A DNA stretch of 64,000 bases from Sipunculus nudus (taxonomy: Eukaryota > Annelida > Sipuncula > Golfingiida > Sipunculidae): positions 10,939,676-11,003,675 of the forward strand of contig CM049311.1 in NCBI GenBank assembly GCA_026874595.1, written 5' to 3'. Positions 23,201 to 35,200 of this stretch are shown here, piece after piece. The notes under the pieces were generated by a model. That model was not told where the DNA came from. It made no database searches and saw nothing but the letters and a program-made list of their open reading frames with translations. Made by a program: the position numbers and the translations under genes. How positions within the stretch are numbered: the first letter of the stretch is position 1; the number at the start of each line of letters is the position of its first letter.

Positions 23201-26200
23201 ACCGAAAATTTTCCCTTATTGGGCCTATTATCGCCCATCCCGCCTCGTTCCCGTGTATCTAGGTCACACTTCCGTTACCCATAATCACATTTTCGAAGGC
23301 GTAAGGAAGAGGACTGGGAGGGAGCGATGTTTGTAATACAGAAAAGCTCACAACAGTTTACTAACAAAACCACCATTCACAGGGAGAGAATGGGGGGGTT
23401 TTATTACGTAAACATAATTGTGAGCTGTTTCTGTATTAATGAGAAAAAAACAGACATGCCTTGGGGAGGGAGCACCTACCTGTAACGCTGGAACGAGGAA
23501 TCACAGTGCTGTGAAGGAGCAGCGGACGACGTCAGTGGCGGAACCGACGGAGAGGAAGAAGATGGCCTGGAAAATTGTAGGACCTCACCCGACGCGAACA
23601 CAGGGCCCATGGAGGAGAGGCCCGAAGCCTGGAGCGGAACAACAGTCAGATAGAAGCGTGTGAACGGAGATGGGGATATCCAGTATCCCATCTGGACCAA
23701 CTGATTAGGTGAGATCCTGGAGAAATGGGCCAAGGAAGTCGAAATAGCTCGAATGTCATGGGCCTTGAAGTGAAGTTGGTCTAATGTGGAATGAGAAGCG
23801 GATTCATATGCGGCGACGATAGTAGCTTGAGTCACGCACTAATGGTGAAAGGGCTAATCACCGAATTGGAAGATGTGACTTTTGTAGAAATAAACAACTT
23901 CTTGCGCCCCCCCCCCCCCCCCCCCCCCCCGTAAAGAAGGAGGAGCGTGTGGATAATAATGCAACGCACGAACTGGGCAATTGGGAGCCCCATAACGGTA
24001 CTGACCGTTAGGGAGGGCCGGAACGTGCCAAGCAGACGGGGGTCATCGAAATTGTGATATTTCCTATAAAAATCTGGCGGAAAAGGTAGAGTGGCCGACG
24101 AACCGTCGGCCGCAAGTTGCGTGAATTACGAATCAGCCACGAGGGCAGGAAGCTCAGAACGGCGACCAGCCGAGGCAAGAGCAAGGAGGAAAACCGTTTT
24201 CCGAGACAAAAGGAGAAGATGGGCCGAACGCAACGGCTCATAAGGGGGTTCCCGGAGGTGACGTAAGACGATGTCCAGGCGCCAGGAAGGCGCAACATAC
24301 CGTGGACGAGACGCACGGGCATGAACCCCCGTGAGAAGTCCGACACCAACGGGTGATGAAGGACACGATCAGGACCCAGCGGACGGAGCACCGACAGCAG
24401 GGGGGCGGGATAGCCACGCAGAGAGGGATAGGATAAATGTTGAACCGGTACTAAGAACACGAAAAATCCAAAACAGCCGCAAGCGACAGATCTAAAGGGG
24501 AGATGCCGCGGGAAGACGGGCACTCCGTGAAGAGACGCCACCGGGAGTCGTAGATGCGGTCCGAAGAACGGCGACGGGAGCCGAGGCAAGGAGAGCAGCC
24601 AGACTTGAAATGCCCTGATCCTTGAGGTGTCCGATGAGAGCACGCATGCGCATAGAGGGCACGACCGAAACGGGCGCCGCGCTCGAGGGAACGACAGTAG
24701 CGCGATGCGGAGCAGTAGTATAAGGGGGGGGCGAGAGAGAAGCGAGCGCCACAGAGGAAACCATGGAGCAGCAGGATGAAACGGAATGAAGAGAAGCAGG
24801 GTAGTCTGGTCCGCGCGGGACAAGCGGAGGAGGACACGGCGGATGAGCGGAGGCGCCGGAAACGCAAAGAGAAACCGATGAGACCACCCGGACGGCGGCG
24901 TGTCGGGGAGGCACGAGAGTGGGGGGGAACGGAAAATCGAACAGATCGAATTCCGGCCGCCCCAGGCGAGCGAAAACACTCCGAATAAGGAGAGGAAGGA
25001 GCGGTGGGGAAGGAAGAGACGCCGGATGACGGGAAAGGGCGTCCGCTAGGACGTTCGACACGCCCGGAAGATGGGATGCATGAACTGAAGCCCGGAGAGA
25101 GAGGCATAGATCAAACAAAAGGTAAGTCTCCTGCATGAGCGAGGGAGACCGAGTACCGCCCTGCTTGTAGATATAGGCCACAACCGTGGTATTGTCGGTC
25201 CGGATGAGAATGTGACGTCCGATCAAGCGGGGAGACCAGTGGGAGATCGCGCGACGGACGGCACGCAGGTCGAGGATATTGATATGGAGCAGACGTTCCG
25301 ACGGGGACCATATCCCGGAAGCGCGAAGATCGGCGAGATGGGCCCCCCAACCGAGGAGAGACGCATCGGGATAGATGGTGCAATCGACACCCCTGGAAAA
25401 AGGAACGCCGCGCAGGAGACAGGAAAGGTCCATCCAGGGACGAAGGGACCGCCAGGGCGCCGAAACGGGAGGATCGTAGGACGAACCGAGGTTAACCGGA
25501 GAAGGCCGTGACGGCGCAAGATAGACTGAATCGGACACAGGTACAGGCGGCCGAACGGGATGAAAGACGCGGCCCGGTTGAGAGCACCGTGGAGAGAAGC
25601 CGCAGGGCGCGAGTCTACACGGCGCCTCGTGAGAAAGGAACGAATCAGGCGGCGGAGCGGGAGAGTAAAATCGCGCGGGAGCGACGCTGTGCCGGACGCC
25701 AAAGCGAGCGTGACACCCAGAAATCGGAGGGACTGGGTGGAAGTGAGAAGAGATTACGCCGCAATGACCAGGAAGCCGAGGTTCCGAAGTAAGATGAGAA
25801 CCCGGGAGCAATGCGATGCGATGCGGCCGCATGGACAAGCCAGCGTCCAGATAAGGGAGCACAGAAATGCCAGGTGAACGGAGAAAACACGGGACCCCGT
25901 GAACAAGTATGGTAAAATCCAGGGGGCCACGTGGATCCCGAACGGATGGACCCGAAATGGAAACGTGAATTAGGCATCCGTAAGGTCAATTTTTGAACGC
26001 CCAATCCATCCCCCGAACAATGCGGAGCACAGCATGGATAATGAACATCCGAAACAGGGGCGGACAGATGAACGAAAGGAGGCGCTACAGGTCTATGATC
26101 GGGCGCCAACGGCCGTGCGGTTCGGGAACAAGAAAAGGCGAGAGGGAAACCCCACGGAGAATGGGGAAACCTCGAAAATGCCCGTTTGTCAAACATAGAT

Positions 26201-29200
26201 GGAATGGCCTCCGCCAAGCGAGGCGTCATGCCGGAACTGACGGAGGCGGAGCGGGCTAAACGGAAGACGGAACCCGAACTGTAGGGCGCCGAGAATGAAC
26301 CGCTGTGAGGTGAAACCCGCCCACGCGGGAAAACGGTCGCTGAGCCGAGCGCGGATTGGAGCTAGAGAGGCAAATCTTGGTCGAACCTCGGATGGAGGAT
26401 CGACCACGAAAAGGCGGAGAACGGCTGGAACGTCCGAAAGGACGTGAAGAGAGAGCAGATGCGCGACGCGGCTGAGAATGAACCACTGTGAGGTGAAACC
26501 CGCCCACGCGGGAAAACGGTCGCTGAGCCGAGCGCCGATTGGAGCTAGAGAGGCAAATCTTGGTCGAACCTCGGATGGAGGATCGACCACAAAAAGGCGG
26601 AGAACGGCTGGAACGTCCGAAAGGACGTGAAGAGAGAGCAGATGCGCGACGCGGCTGAGCGGAAGCCGCAACCGGCTCCGAAACAGGAGGATCGTGGAAG
26701 GAAGGCCGAGGCGCAAGAGAGGGCGAGCGGAGGCAGGCCAGACGATCCGAGCGCGCCAAGGTGTGGCAAAGAGAGGCCGTAATTGGCCGCCAAACAGCAG
26801 GGAACCGGTAAAGGCGGAGAATAAAGCTCGGTCAACTCCGCCGGAGAAGCTTCGGCTGTAAGTGCTTAAATGACAGAATGCAATTATACAACCGGGAGCC
26901 AACGACCTGAATAAACGCAGTGCCAGTATGGGCAGAAGCCTGCCAGAAGGCGTGGAGAGTGAGCGGGTCCAGAGAAACAGCGAGAAAGCTAGTGACAGCC
27001 TGCAAGTCGTTAACCATACCGGCCGCACGCCGGCCGAGCCCCTCCAGAACCGACAGGTGACGATCGGAAAACGGGACAGAGGATGGTAATAAAGACTGAC
27101 CGTCCGCAAACGGCTGAGCCAGGCCGGACACGAGGCGCAGCGGAGCAGACTGAACATCCGGGATCTCAGGAGAAGGGAGCAAACGAACGAACAGGTAGCC
27201 TGGAACCCAGGGGAATTCCCGAGGGTACCGGGGGACCAAGGTGTAACCGAACCCGGCGGAAGCGGGGCCCCAGTAGAGCGAGAACCCGAGACCACCGCGT
27301 GGGGTACAACGTAAGAGACCCCCCGTGTGGTCTGTAATTCCAGACACACGGCGGGTGCTGCGGAGGGCGATGGAAGGGGCCAGGATTCAATTAAGAACCG
27401 GCCGCCGACGCCGAGGAAGTCCGAGGTTGTGCCAACGGAACTTCGGACCACTAGGGTTAGCCTCCTATGTGGAGGGAGCCCCTAGGTCCATAAGCGCAGA
27501 TTTGCGCGTACGCCAAGCCTGGCGGTGCAGCGCGATCGCCGACCACTGGACTGGTGCCAGGGCGGGATCGGCTGACTGAGCTGATTTGCGCAGACGCCAA
27601 GCCTGGTGGCGCAGCGCGATCGCCGACCACTGGTCTGATGCCAGGGCGGGATCGGCTGACTGAGCAGTCGGGGACCCTGGAGAACCCCGTGTAGGGGGAG
27701 CCAGAGAGACCCGCTGAGCCGGAGCCACCGGAGGCTGGAAACAGGAAGCCGGGGAACGAGCAGCAGCAGGAACCATCCAGGAAGGCACAGGAAGCAGAGC
27801 CGCAGGCCGCACAGCAGATGGTCACTGAAAGAAGAGCCGGCCGGCCGGTAAGGAACGACGGCAGACGGAGGAACCAGAGGCGAGGCCGGCAGCCCCGAAT
27901 GGAGGCAGGAGGCACCGACTCACTTACCTGCACACCAGGAAGGTCCGGGCGATCCAGCGGGACGGCTCCAGCCGGCCACGGGGATAAGGAAGGAATCCGG
28001 CGAGGAGCCAGGCGACGAGGACGGCCGGGGAGAAATTACCGGGGCGCCGGCGAGGGCGCCGGGCGGACTGAATCAGGTCTAGAAAAATCGTCGAGATCCG
28101 ACATAAGTGATTAACAAGCCCGGGAAAAAATATGTAATATGGAATAGGCAGATGTGCTGGCAGAACGGGAGGCCGTGGGAACGGGGGAAGAATGCCGTTT
28201 CCATGAATGAGAATTCAACGATTTAACTGTCTAAACCACTGGAGAGGTGACAGGACCGGCGGGAACGGACGGTGAACGCAGCACGGCCGTGGTGCGGTCA
28301 ACCAGGGTAGGCCCCCCCCCCCCACCCCCTCGGAGACAACCACGGGGCCAGACAATGGAATATAGGAGGGTGAACCCCCAAGTACCGGGGAATGAGCCCA
28401 ATCCTGGAAAGGGCCCACTGGTCAGACGTCCAAGTCTGGCAGTGAAAACAAGGATCAGCCTAAACACAGCAGGAGTCATTGTTGGAGCGGCAACGAAAAC
28501 AAGTGGGGTGTGAGTCCCAACCGGGATTAAGAAGACAAGAGCCACAATAAGTGGGGTTCTCCATGGCGGGCAAGGGAAAAAAGAAGACAACTTACAGTTC
28601 AGTTGGCAAACTCATCAGTACAAACCCAACAGTGGAAGAATCTCGCAGAGCGGGATCACACGTCCATCATGGCGTACGCCAGAAGAAAATGTGATTATGG
28701 GTAACGGAAGTGTGACCTAGATACACGGGAACGAGGCGGGATGGGCAATAATAGGCCCAATAAGGGAAAATTTTCGGTTGGCTTACTCTGGCGTATAAAC
28801 TTTAACAGAGAAAATTCTCATTAATACAGAAACAGCTCACAATTATGTTTACGTAATAAAACCTCTTGTTAAGGGAGTAAATATATTTCTTGATTTTTTA
28901 AAAAGTGCATTTTGTTTGGGCCCATAACTTAAAACAATTACACAATACTGACATCATTTCTGGCATGTGCATAGCGAATGTATGGAAAAATATGTATATT
29001 AGATATGATCAAAGTCAGATCAGTGGTTTTGATATTAGGCAGTCTTACAGTGTAACAATGGGGTTTTTATTGAAAAAAATGAAGTTTTTCATTAATATTT
29101 TGAAGGAATTAAGTCCTAGTGATCAAATTCTTGGCATGGTAGGGGATTTTGGAGACATCTAACTGTATGCTAAATTTAAGGAACTTAGAGCTGAAGCAGG

Positions 29201-32200
29201 GGTGCTGAGCTCTAGCAAACTGCATAACACTAGCTTGATGTAAACAATATGTGACATGGTGCTTGAAAACTTGAATAAAATCTACAGTTTTTGATCAACT
29301 GGTTTCAAATTTTTGGTGTTAACAGGCAAAATGATAACAAAAACATGCTGTGAAAATTAACTCCACAGTACTTACAGGAAAAAAACGTGCCATGGTCAAA
29401 CTTGGGCAAAATTTAAGGTACCAATTTTATGTTTTTGCCAATATTTAAAATAATTTAACAGATTTTGATCTAATTTTTGGTATACAATTAAATTTTGATT
29501 GATTAAAGTTGTATTACTGAAAAAAAGTCCCTACCTTTAACACTTTTGGTATTAAGTGACCAAATATCTTTCCTGATTTTTTTACAAAGTCCATTATGTT
29601 TTGGCCCATAACTTTTTTAAATTAAATAATACTAACTTAATTTCTGGAATGTACATAGGAAATATATATAGGAATATTTATGGTAAATATGAAGAAAACT
29701 AGATGAGTGGTTTTGATATTAGGCAGTCCTAAAGTATGAAAATAGATTTCTAATAAAAAATTGAGGTTTTTCCTTAATATCTCGAAGGAACGAAGTCCTA
29801 TTGACCCAATTTTCGGCATGGTAAGTGATTTTGGGGACATCTAACTGTAAGCCGAATTTCAGATTTGTAGGTCCAATGGTGTCGAAACGTGCCAGTCTTA
29901 CGGATGGACAGACGGACTGACGGACAGAAGACGGACAATGGACCAAGACTATAGCTCAGCTGATAGTCAGCTGAGCTAAAAATTATAAAATTTATCTAGT
30001 TAATGCACCATCGGGGGGGGGGGGGGGGAGTGCAGGGCAGAGGGGAAGCCTGCTAGTAGTGGCCAAGCTGAGCCAAGGCAAGCTGCCTGGGGTGGGTTAC
30101 ATAATGCAAGTGAAGGCTGTACTACTAGGTGGGCTAGATGTAAACAACACTTGACATGGTGTATGAAAACATGAATAAAAGCTACTCTTTTCAATCAATT
30201 CCTTTGAAATTTCAGATTTTAAAAGATAAAATCCTTATGTATATATGCTGTGAAAATTAAATCAACAGTGCTTACAGGGAAAAAACGTGCCATTGCAAAA
30301 GTTGGACAAAATTTAAGGTATTGATTTTTTATTTATGCTAATAACTTGAAAAATTTGCAAAATTCAGATCTAATTTGGGGTAAACAATTGAATCTTGATT
30401 AAATAAAGTAATATTCCTGAAAAAAAGTCTCCAGCTTCAGCAATTCTCATGTTAGGTGCGTAATTATATTTCCTGATTTTTTATAAATTGCATTATATTT
30501 TGGCCCATAACTTCAAAATAATACCCAATACTGACCTAATTTTAGTATGTTCACAGAAAATGTATGGAAGAATATGAATACTAAATATGATCAAAAACAG
30601 ATCAGCTGTTTTGATATTAGGCAGCCTCGAAGTGTAACAATGGCTTTTTTATGGAAAACGGAGGTTTTTCTTTAATATCTCGAAGGAATAAAGTCCTAAT
30701 GACCCAATTTTGGTATGGTAAGAGATTTTGGGGACATCTAATGGTATGCAAAATTTTGGATTCGTAGGTCCAACGGTTTTAAAATGTGCCCTGTTAATGG
30801 ATGGAAGGCCGGACGACGGACAAAGGACCATGACTATAGCTCAGATGACTTATAGTCAGCTGAGCTAAAAATTGCGTAAAAATCAGAAAAAAACACAGGT
30901 AGTGCCACAAGTCTAGAAGAATTGATGAAACAATCCATGATTAACATGCACACAAAAATCATGGAGATCAATGCATTAGTCGTCAGATACTGAAGCCTAT
31001 GTATCAAACTTTTAATTATTCAGGAGGGTACTGGCATGCCCAATAGCTCAAAGGATATGGGAACAGAGACCTAATTTCATGTTTCCATCTGCATGAACTG
31101 ATAGAACACTCTATGATCAATATGCATGCACAAAATGGTGATCAATTCAATAGTTATTCAGATACTGGAGCTTTTGTGTTAAATTTTAAATTATTCTGGG
31201 GGGTACTAAGGAGGCCCATAGCTCAGAGGATATGGGTAACAGAGACCTGATTTCAGCTTTTCAAGGAGATTTTTCATGGATCTCCTTTGATGTCAAGTAA
31301 GAAGATTAAAGGTCCAGTGGTTACGGTTTGTGTCTGGTTAACGGTTGGACAGACGAACAGACTGACAGTCGGCACAACAGATGGACAACGGACAAAGAGT
31401 GATTGCTATAGCTAAGATGACTTTCAGACAGCCGAGCTAAAAATTAGCAGATTGTTTGATCAGATTACTTAAACCTTTACTGTCCTATGCTGATTATACC
31501 AGAGATCATGAAAAATTAAACCTTAAAAATGACCAAAATTGTGAAGATTCTACCTCCTATGTATATAACAAACCATGGAAAAACTTGTAATTCTACTGTA
31601 TGACCTGCAAATATTGGCTTTTGACTGTTAAAGATTATGTCCTTCAGAATTTTCCTGACATTGTGAGATCCTAATAATGTATTCTCACTCTTACAAGTCA
31701 TCTTTGTTTCTTATTCATCAGTATTTGGTGGAGCTGGCTACATAAGGGAAGTGATGAATGGCAGCATTTCCTGAAACAAAAAGTATAATACATTAATAAG
31801 GTGGTGGTGCTGGCTTTGATACTGACCTGCTGTTGGGCTTGTTGTGATGGGAAAGCCTGCTGCTGACCAGCAAACCCAGCAGCAGGGGCACCTGCTGCCA
31901 CCTACAACAAGGAAAAAAAGAAATATTAGGCAGTAAGCACAAATATGCCAGACAAAGTTAATTTAAAGAAGTTTCACTAAATAAATACTATTTACTTCTA
32001 ATTATGACTGAGACTGAACCCTAAACTCCCCTGTTACGTTAGTGACTATTCCAAAATAAGTTATGTGTAAGCTGATATCAAGCAAAACAAGGGCATCACA
32101 ATATAATTTGGCATCAACACAATAATTTAAATCACAAGTTTTTCTTTGATCTCTCAATTCCTTTCGATGATCTGAGGGAGAGAATGTCTGACTGATGCTT

Positions 32201-35200
32201 GCAGTTGATTCTAACTGAATTGAAAAAAAAATTCTAAAGCAACAAATACAGAAGGGGTAATGGAAGAAGAGTTTTGTTACTGTGGCCCAAAAATACCTTC
32301 TGTGCTCCTGGCTTCTTGCTCTCTCTGTGTCGCTGAACAATGGTTTTGAAGTTCTCTAGCAGCGCTGTTTGCTCGGTCGGAATCAGCCCCATAAACTGCT
32401 GTTTTCCCTTACTGTACAACAGCATCATGATGCGGATATCACACTGAGCCATCGGGGGGAAGTGGATACACCCTGCCTGGATGCATATGAAAACAACATG
32501 ATGAATTTTTTTGCATTCACTGCAATATTTGTTTATTCCCTGCAATTTGCATTTATGTATATACAGGGCATTTTGCAAGGCATTTTAAGACTTTACTTTT
32601 ACAAATAATTGGAAAGAAAGCAAACACACAGTATGAAGCAAACCAAGCTTGTTCAAAGCCTAACTAAAGGAGGTTATCAGAGTATTATTAACTACAAACA
32701 AGGCCTACAGGCCTAATGCGAACCTGTGCAAGTTTGGGAGTATGAATGGAGGTTTATTTTAAAAAAATTTAATATTGATCCCCTTATGTCCTGCATATCT
32801 TCCTAAGTCAATATGATTTAAGCAAAATTGACGTTTCGGAACTGCAAGTTTCGGACTAGGACATTATAAAACTAGAACACAGGTAGTCGACAAGCGACTA
32901 CGTGTATCCACCGAAATCAGAGTGGGATGGGTGAAGTGAGGCATGGATTGAGTGGCAAGGGGAAATAGAGTGAGGTGTGTTGCATATTAGCATGGATGTC
33001 TGCAGCCAATATGTGTATGTAGGTTGCGCCACCTACCACAAAATCCAGAACTGTCCAAGTTGTACACATATGCAAAATTTTAGGCAGATAAGTCAAACCA
33101 CTACTTATATATAAGTGATTTTATCCCACAGCAGACAATCTTGTGTATGATGAAGAGCTTTGTGAGATTTATACACAAGCAAAATTTCAGGGGGACATGT
33201 CAAACCAGTCCTGGGGTTATAAGCCTGAATGTTTGCAGCATAAACATAAATGTAGGTGGCGCCACCTGCCACAAAATCCAGAAAGCTATCCAAGATGTAT
33301 AAACCTGCAAAATTTCAGGTGGATAAGTCAAACCACTGCCGAGATATGAGTAATTTTATCCCAAGGCAGATGAACAGATGGACGCTGTGCTAAAATGGTT
33401 GCAGGTGGCGTCACCAGTTTTGCGTATGATGAAGCGCTATGTGAGATCTATACACATGCAAAATTTTGGCCCAATCGGTCAGACGGTTCCCGAGATATGA
33501 GCTTGGATGTCTGCAGCATTAACGTGAATGTAGGTGGCGCCACCTGTCATAAAATGAAGAAAGCTATCCAGGATGTATACATATACAAAATTTCAGGTGG
33601 AAAAAGTCCAACCAATGCAGAGATATGAGTGATTTTAACCATAGGCAGATGAACAGATGGATGCTGTGCAAAAATGGTTGCAGGTGGTGCCACCATTTTG
33701 ATGTATGTTATAAAACTATCCAAGGGCTACATTTGTGCAAAATATTTAGCCTGATCGGTCAAATGGTTTCCAAGATATATGGGTTTATGTGTGGAAACAG
33801 ACGCACAAATGGACACTGGGCAGAAAGGAAAGGTCAGAGGTCAGCCAAAAATGAGGGCGCAGCAGTTCACATGTGACCCGATCATAATCCTGAATTTAAA
33901 TAATATTCTGCCCAGTGGTTACTGAGGAGTTCTCAGGCGGCGGCGTCTGTTTAGGCGGATACAACTAGGATGTATCAGTCAGGATTTTTCAGATATGTTC
34001 TTTTTGCAAGGGAGGATTATTGGGACAGATGAACACACAATTTGGCAGCATGGTTTCGGAGAACATTTTTCATGTTTTTTAGCTTCTTCCCTATAAAATC
34101 TAAGAAAATGCAGTTGGCCAAGAAATAAGCAAATTCCGATAGAATTTTTTTTTGCAAAAAAATTGTTGATGCTAGCTCCTGCCCTTTTTGAGATAGCTAT
34201 GACGCAGGACAGACAACAGAAGACGGATGACAACACCACTGCATAAGCTCACAGATTCACTAAAAATGCAAACCAAGTTTTTTCAAACAATTAAAAGATA
34301 TAGTTCCATTAGTTCTATCTGGGCATTCTGCATCTAAACAATGTGTCTAGACGTCTAGATGCTGTGTCTGGACATCTAGACACATTGTCTAGACACCAGA
34401 CAGAGCCAGGTCAGTTGCCATGGTGAAGTCTGGACCCCACCTTGTTGTACTAAGTGACCTCTTGACTTGGCTGCTGAAACTCAGCATGTTGTCAAATCTG
34501 TTTTCAAACACAGAAAGCCTTTTTCAATATGCTACACTACTTTTTTAAAGCTGCATTTACCCAATCCATTCTTATAAAACTGGCAGAACCCAACCACAGA
34601 ATAATTCTTGTAAAGTTTAAACCAATCAGCTTAACAGTTTCATCATAAAACAGTGTATAAGCTAGAAGAGTCTAAAATTACATTTTCGCTAGTAAAAAAC
34701 AGATCAATGTAGGTGGCACCACTAATACCTCAATTTTGGATAAGACATATGTGACAAACATTGGCATAAAATTTGGTGATGATAGCTCTAGCCGTTTCTG
34801 ATATTGAAAATTTAGTGTGCTTTTTGGACAGATGACTAAGTTCAACTTCTGTAACTTGGCCAAAGATCTCCGAACTGGAACCATTCTAACAAACTTGAGA
34901 AAGTTTGTTCGAGGGATCATTTCTGTGAAATATGGAACAATTTGGTTGGACAGTTTCTGAGGTAAAGATTTTTGAAGCTTTTTTCCTATAAAATCTAAGA
35001 AAATGCAGTAAGAAAAACTAGTAAAATTGTTGCAGAACCTATATGCCAATTTTGTTTAAACTTTCTACATTGCCATAAATTCTTATCATATATGTCTGGT
35101 TTAAACATAGTGAATGATGGTCTGAGGCAAAATGTATGGTTGTTGAGCTATCAGGAACTAATCCCACAGCTTGCTCGATACCTGTCAGTCTCAAAAGGAA

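Larger units (their letters stand above)
23095..28863 (-). mobile_element. DIRS-type tyrosine-recombinase retrotransposon, full length, decayed ORFs
   Basis: GC-rich 5.8-kb insertion in AT-rich DNA. It has inverted terminal repeats, an internal complementary region (ICR) near the 3' end of the coding strand, and minus-strand remnants of Cys-rich gag, reverse transcriptase, RNase H and tyrosine recombinase in the usual DIRS order. Comparison with E1 shows no target duplication: flanks read ...cagcaatcc and tcttgttaag..., joined directly in E1 (two C bases may be shared). The reading frames are broken, so this copy is not autonomous, but the terminal cis elements look intact. Confidence 0.93.
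21566..29984 (+). mobile_element. nested element E3 (family A), split by a DIRS element
   Basis: Begins aacaagggacccatgggtca and ends CAGCTGAGCTAAAAAT. It is a close copy of E1: the first 350 bp and the two 650-bp modules match, while a middle segment differs (21,932-22,655 here against 8,636-8,812 in E1). The DIRS element interrupts the first module at 23,094/28,864; E1 has the uninterrupted sequence at 9,270-9,275. Confidence 0.85.
20584..30872 (+). mobile_element. nested element E2 (family A), split by E3
   Basis: Left part 20,584-21,565 begins aacaagggacccatgggtca and cgctcagct; right part 29,985-30,872 ends with AGTCAGCTGAGCTAAAAATT. The two parts are contiguous in the related element E4 (53,570-54,220 followed by 54,220-54,945), including the atctagtt(a/t)atgcaccatc then poly-G junction, so E4 provides an empty-site view of the E3 insertion. 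Confidence 0.82.
20286..31446 (+). mobile_element. outermost nested element E0 (family A/B-like ends)
   Basis: Left part 20,286-20,583 starts aacaagtgacccatgggtca, then a degenerate gctcag; right part 30,873-31,446 ends with a tract of gacaga/gacaac motifs and AGCCGAGCTAAAAATT. Both parts share an internal module (gatatgggcaacagagacctaat, ttttcatggatctcc, gttacggtttgtg) that recurs at about 20,440, 31,050 and 31,220, which shows the two parts belong to one element split by E2. It is the most diverged of the nest, consistent with being oldest. Confidence 0.7.

Noticed and set aside
24008-24979. A 323-codon minus-strand frame in the DIRS element
   Set aside because: Mostly an off-frame shadow in GC-rich DNA; the recombinase signature is in a different frame over 24,130-24,284.
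26189-27451. A 420-codon minus-strand frame in the DIRS element
   Set aside because: Its residues (Leu/Ser/Arg/Pro-rich) do not resemble gag or polymerase and the 183-bp duplication is translated as low complexity; the gag-like residues are in another frame.
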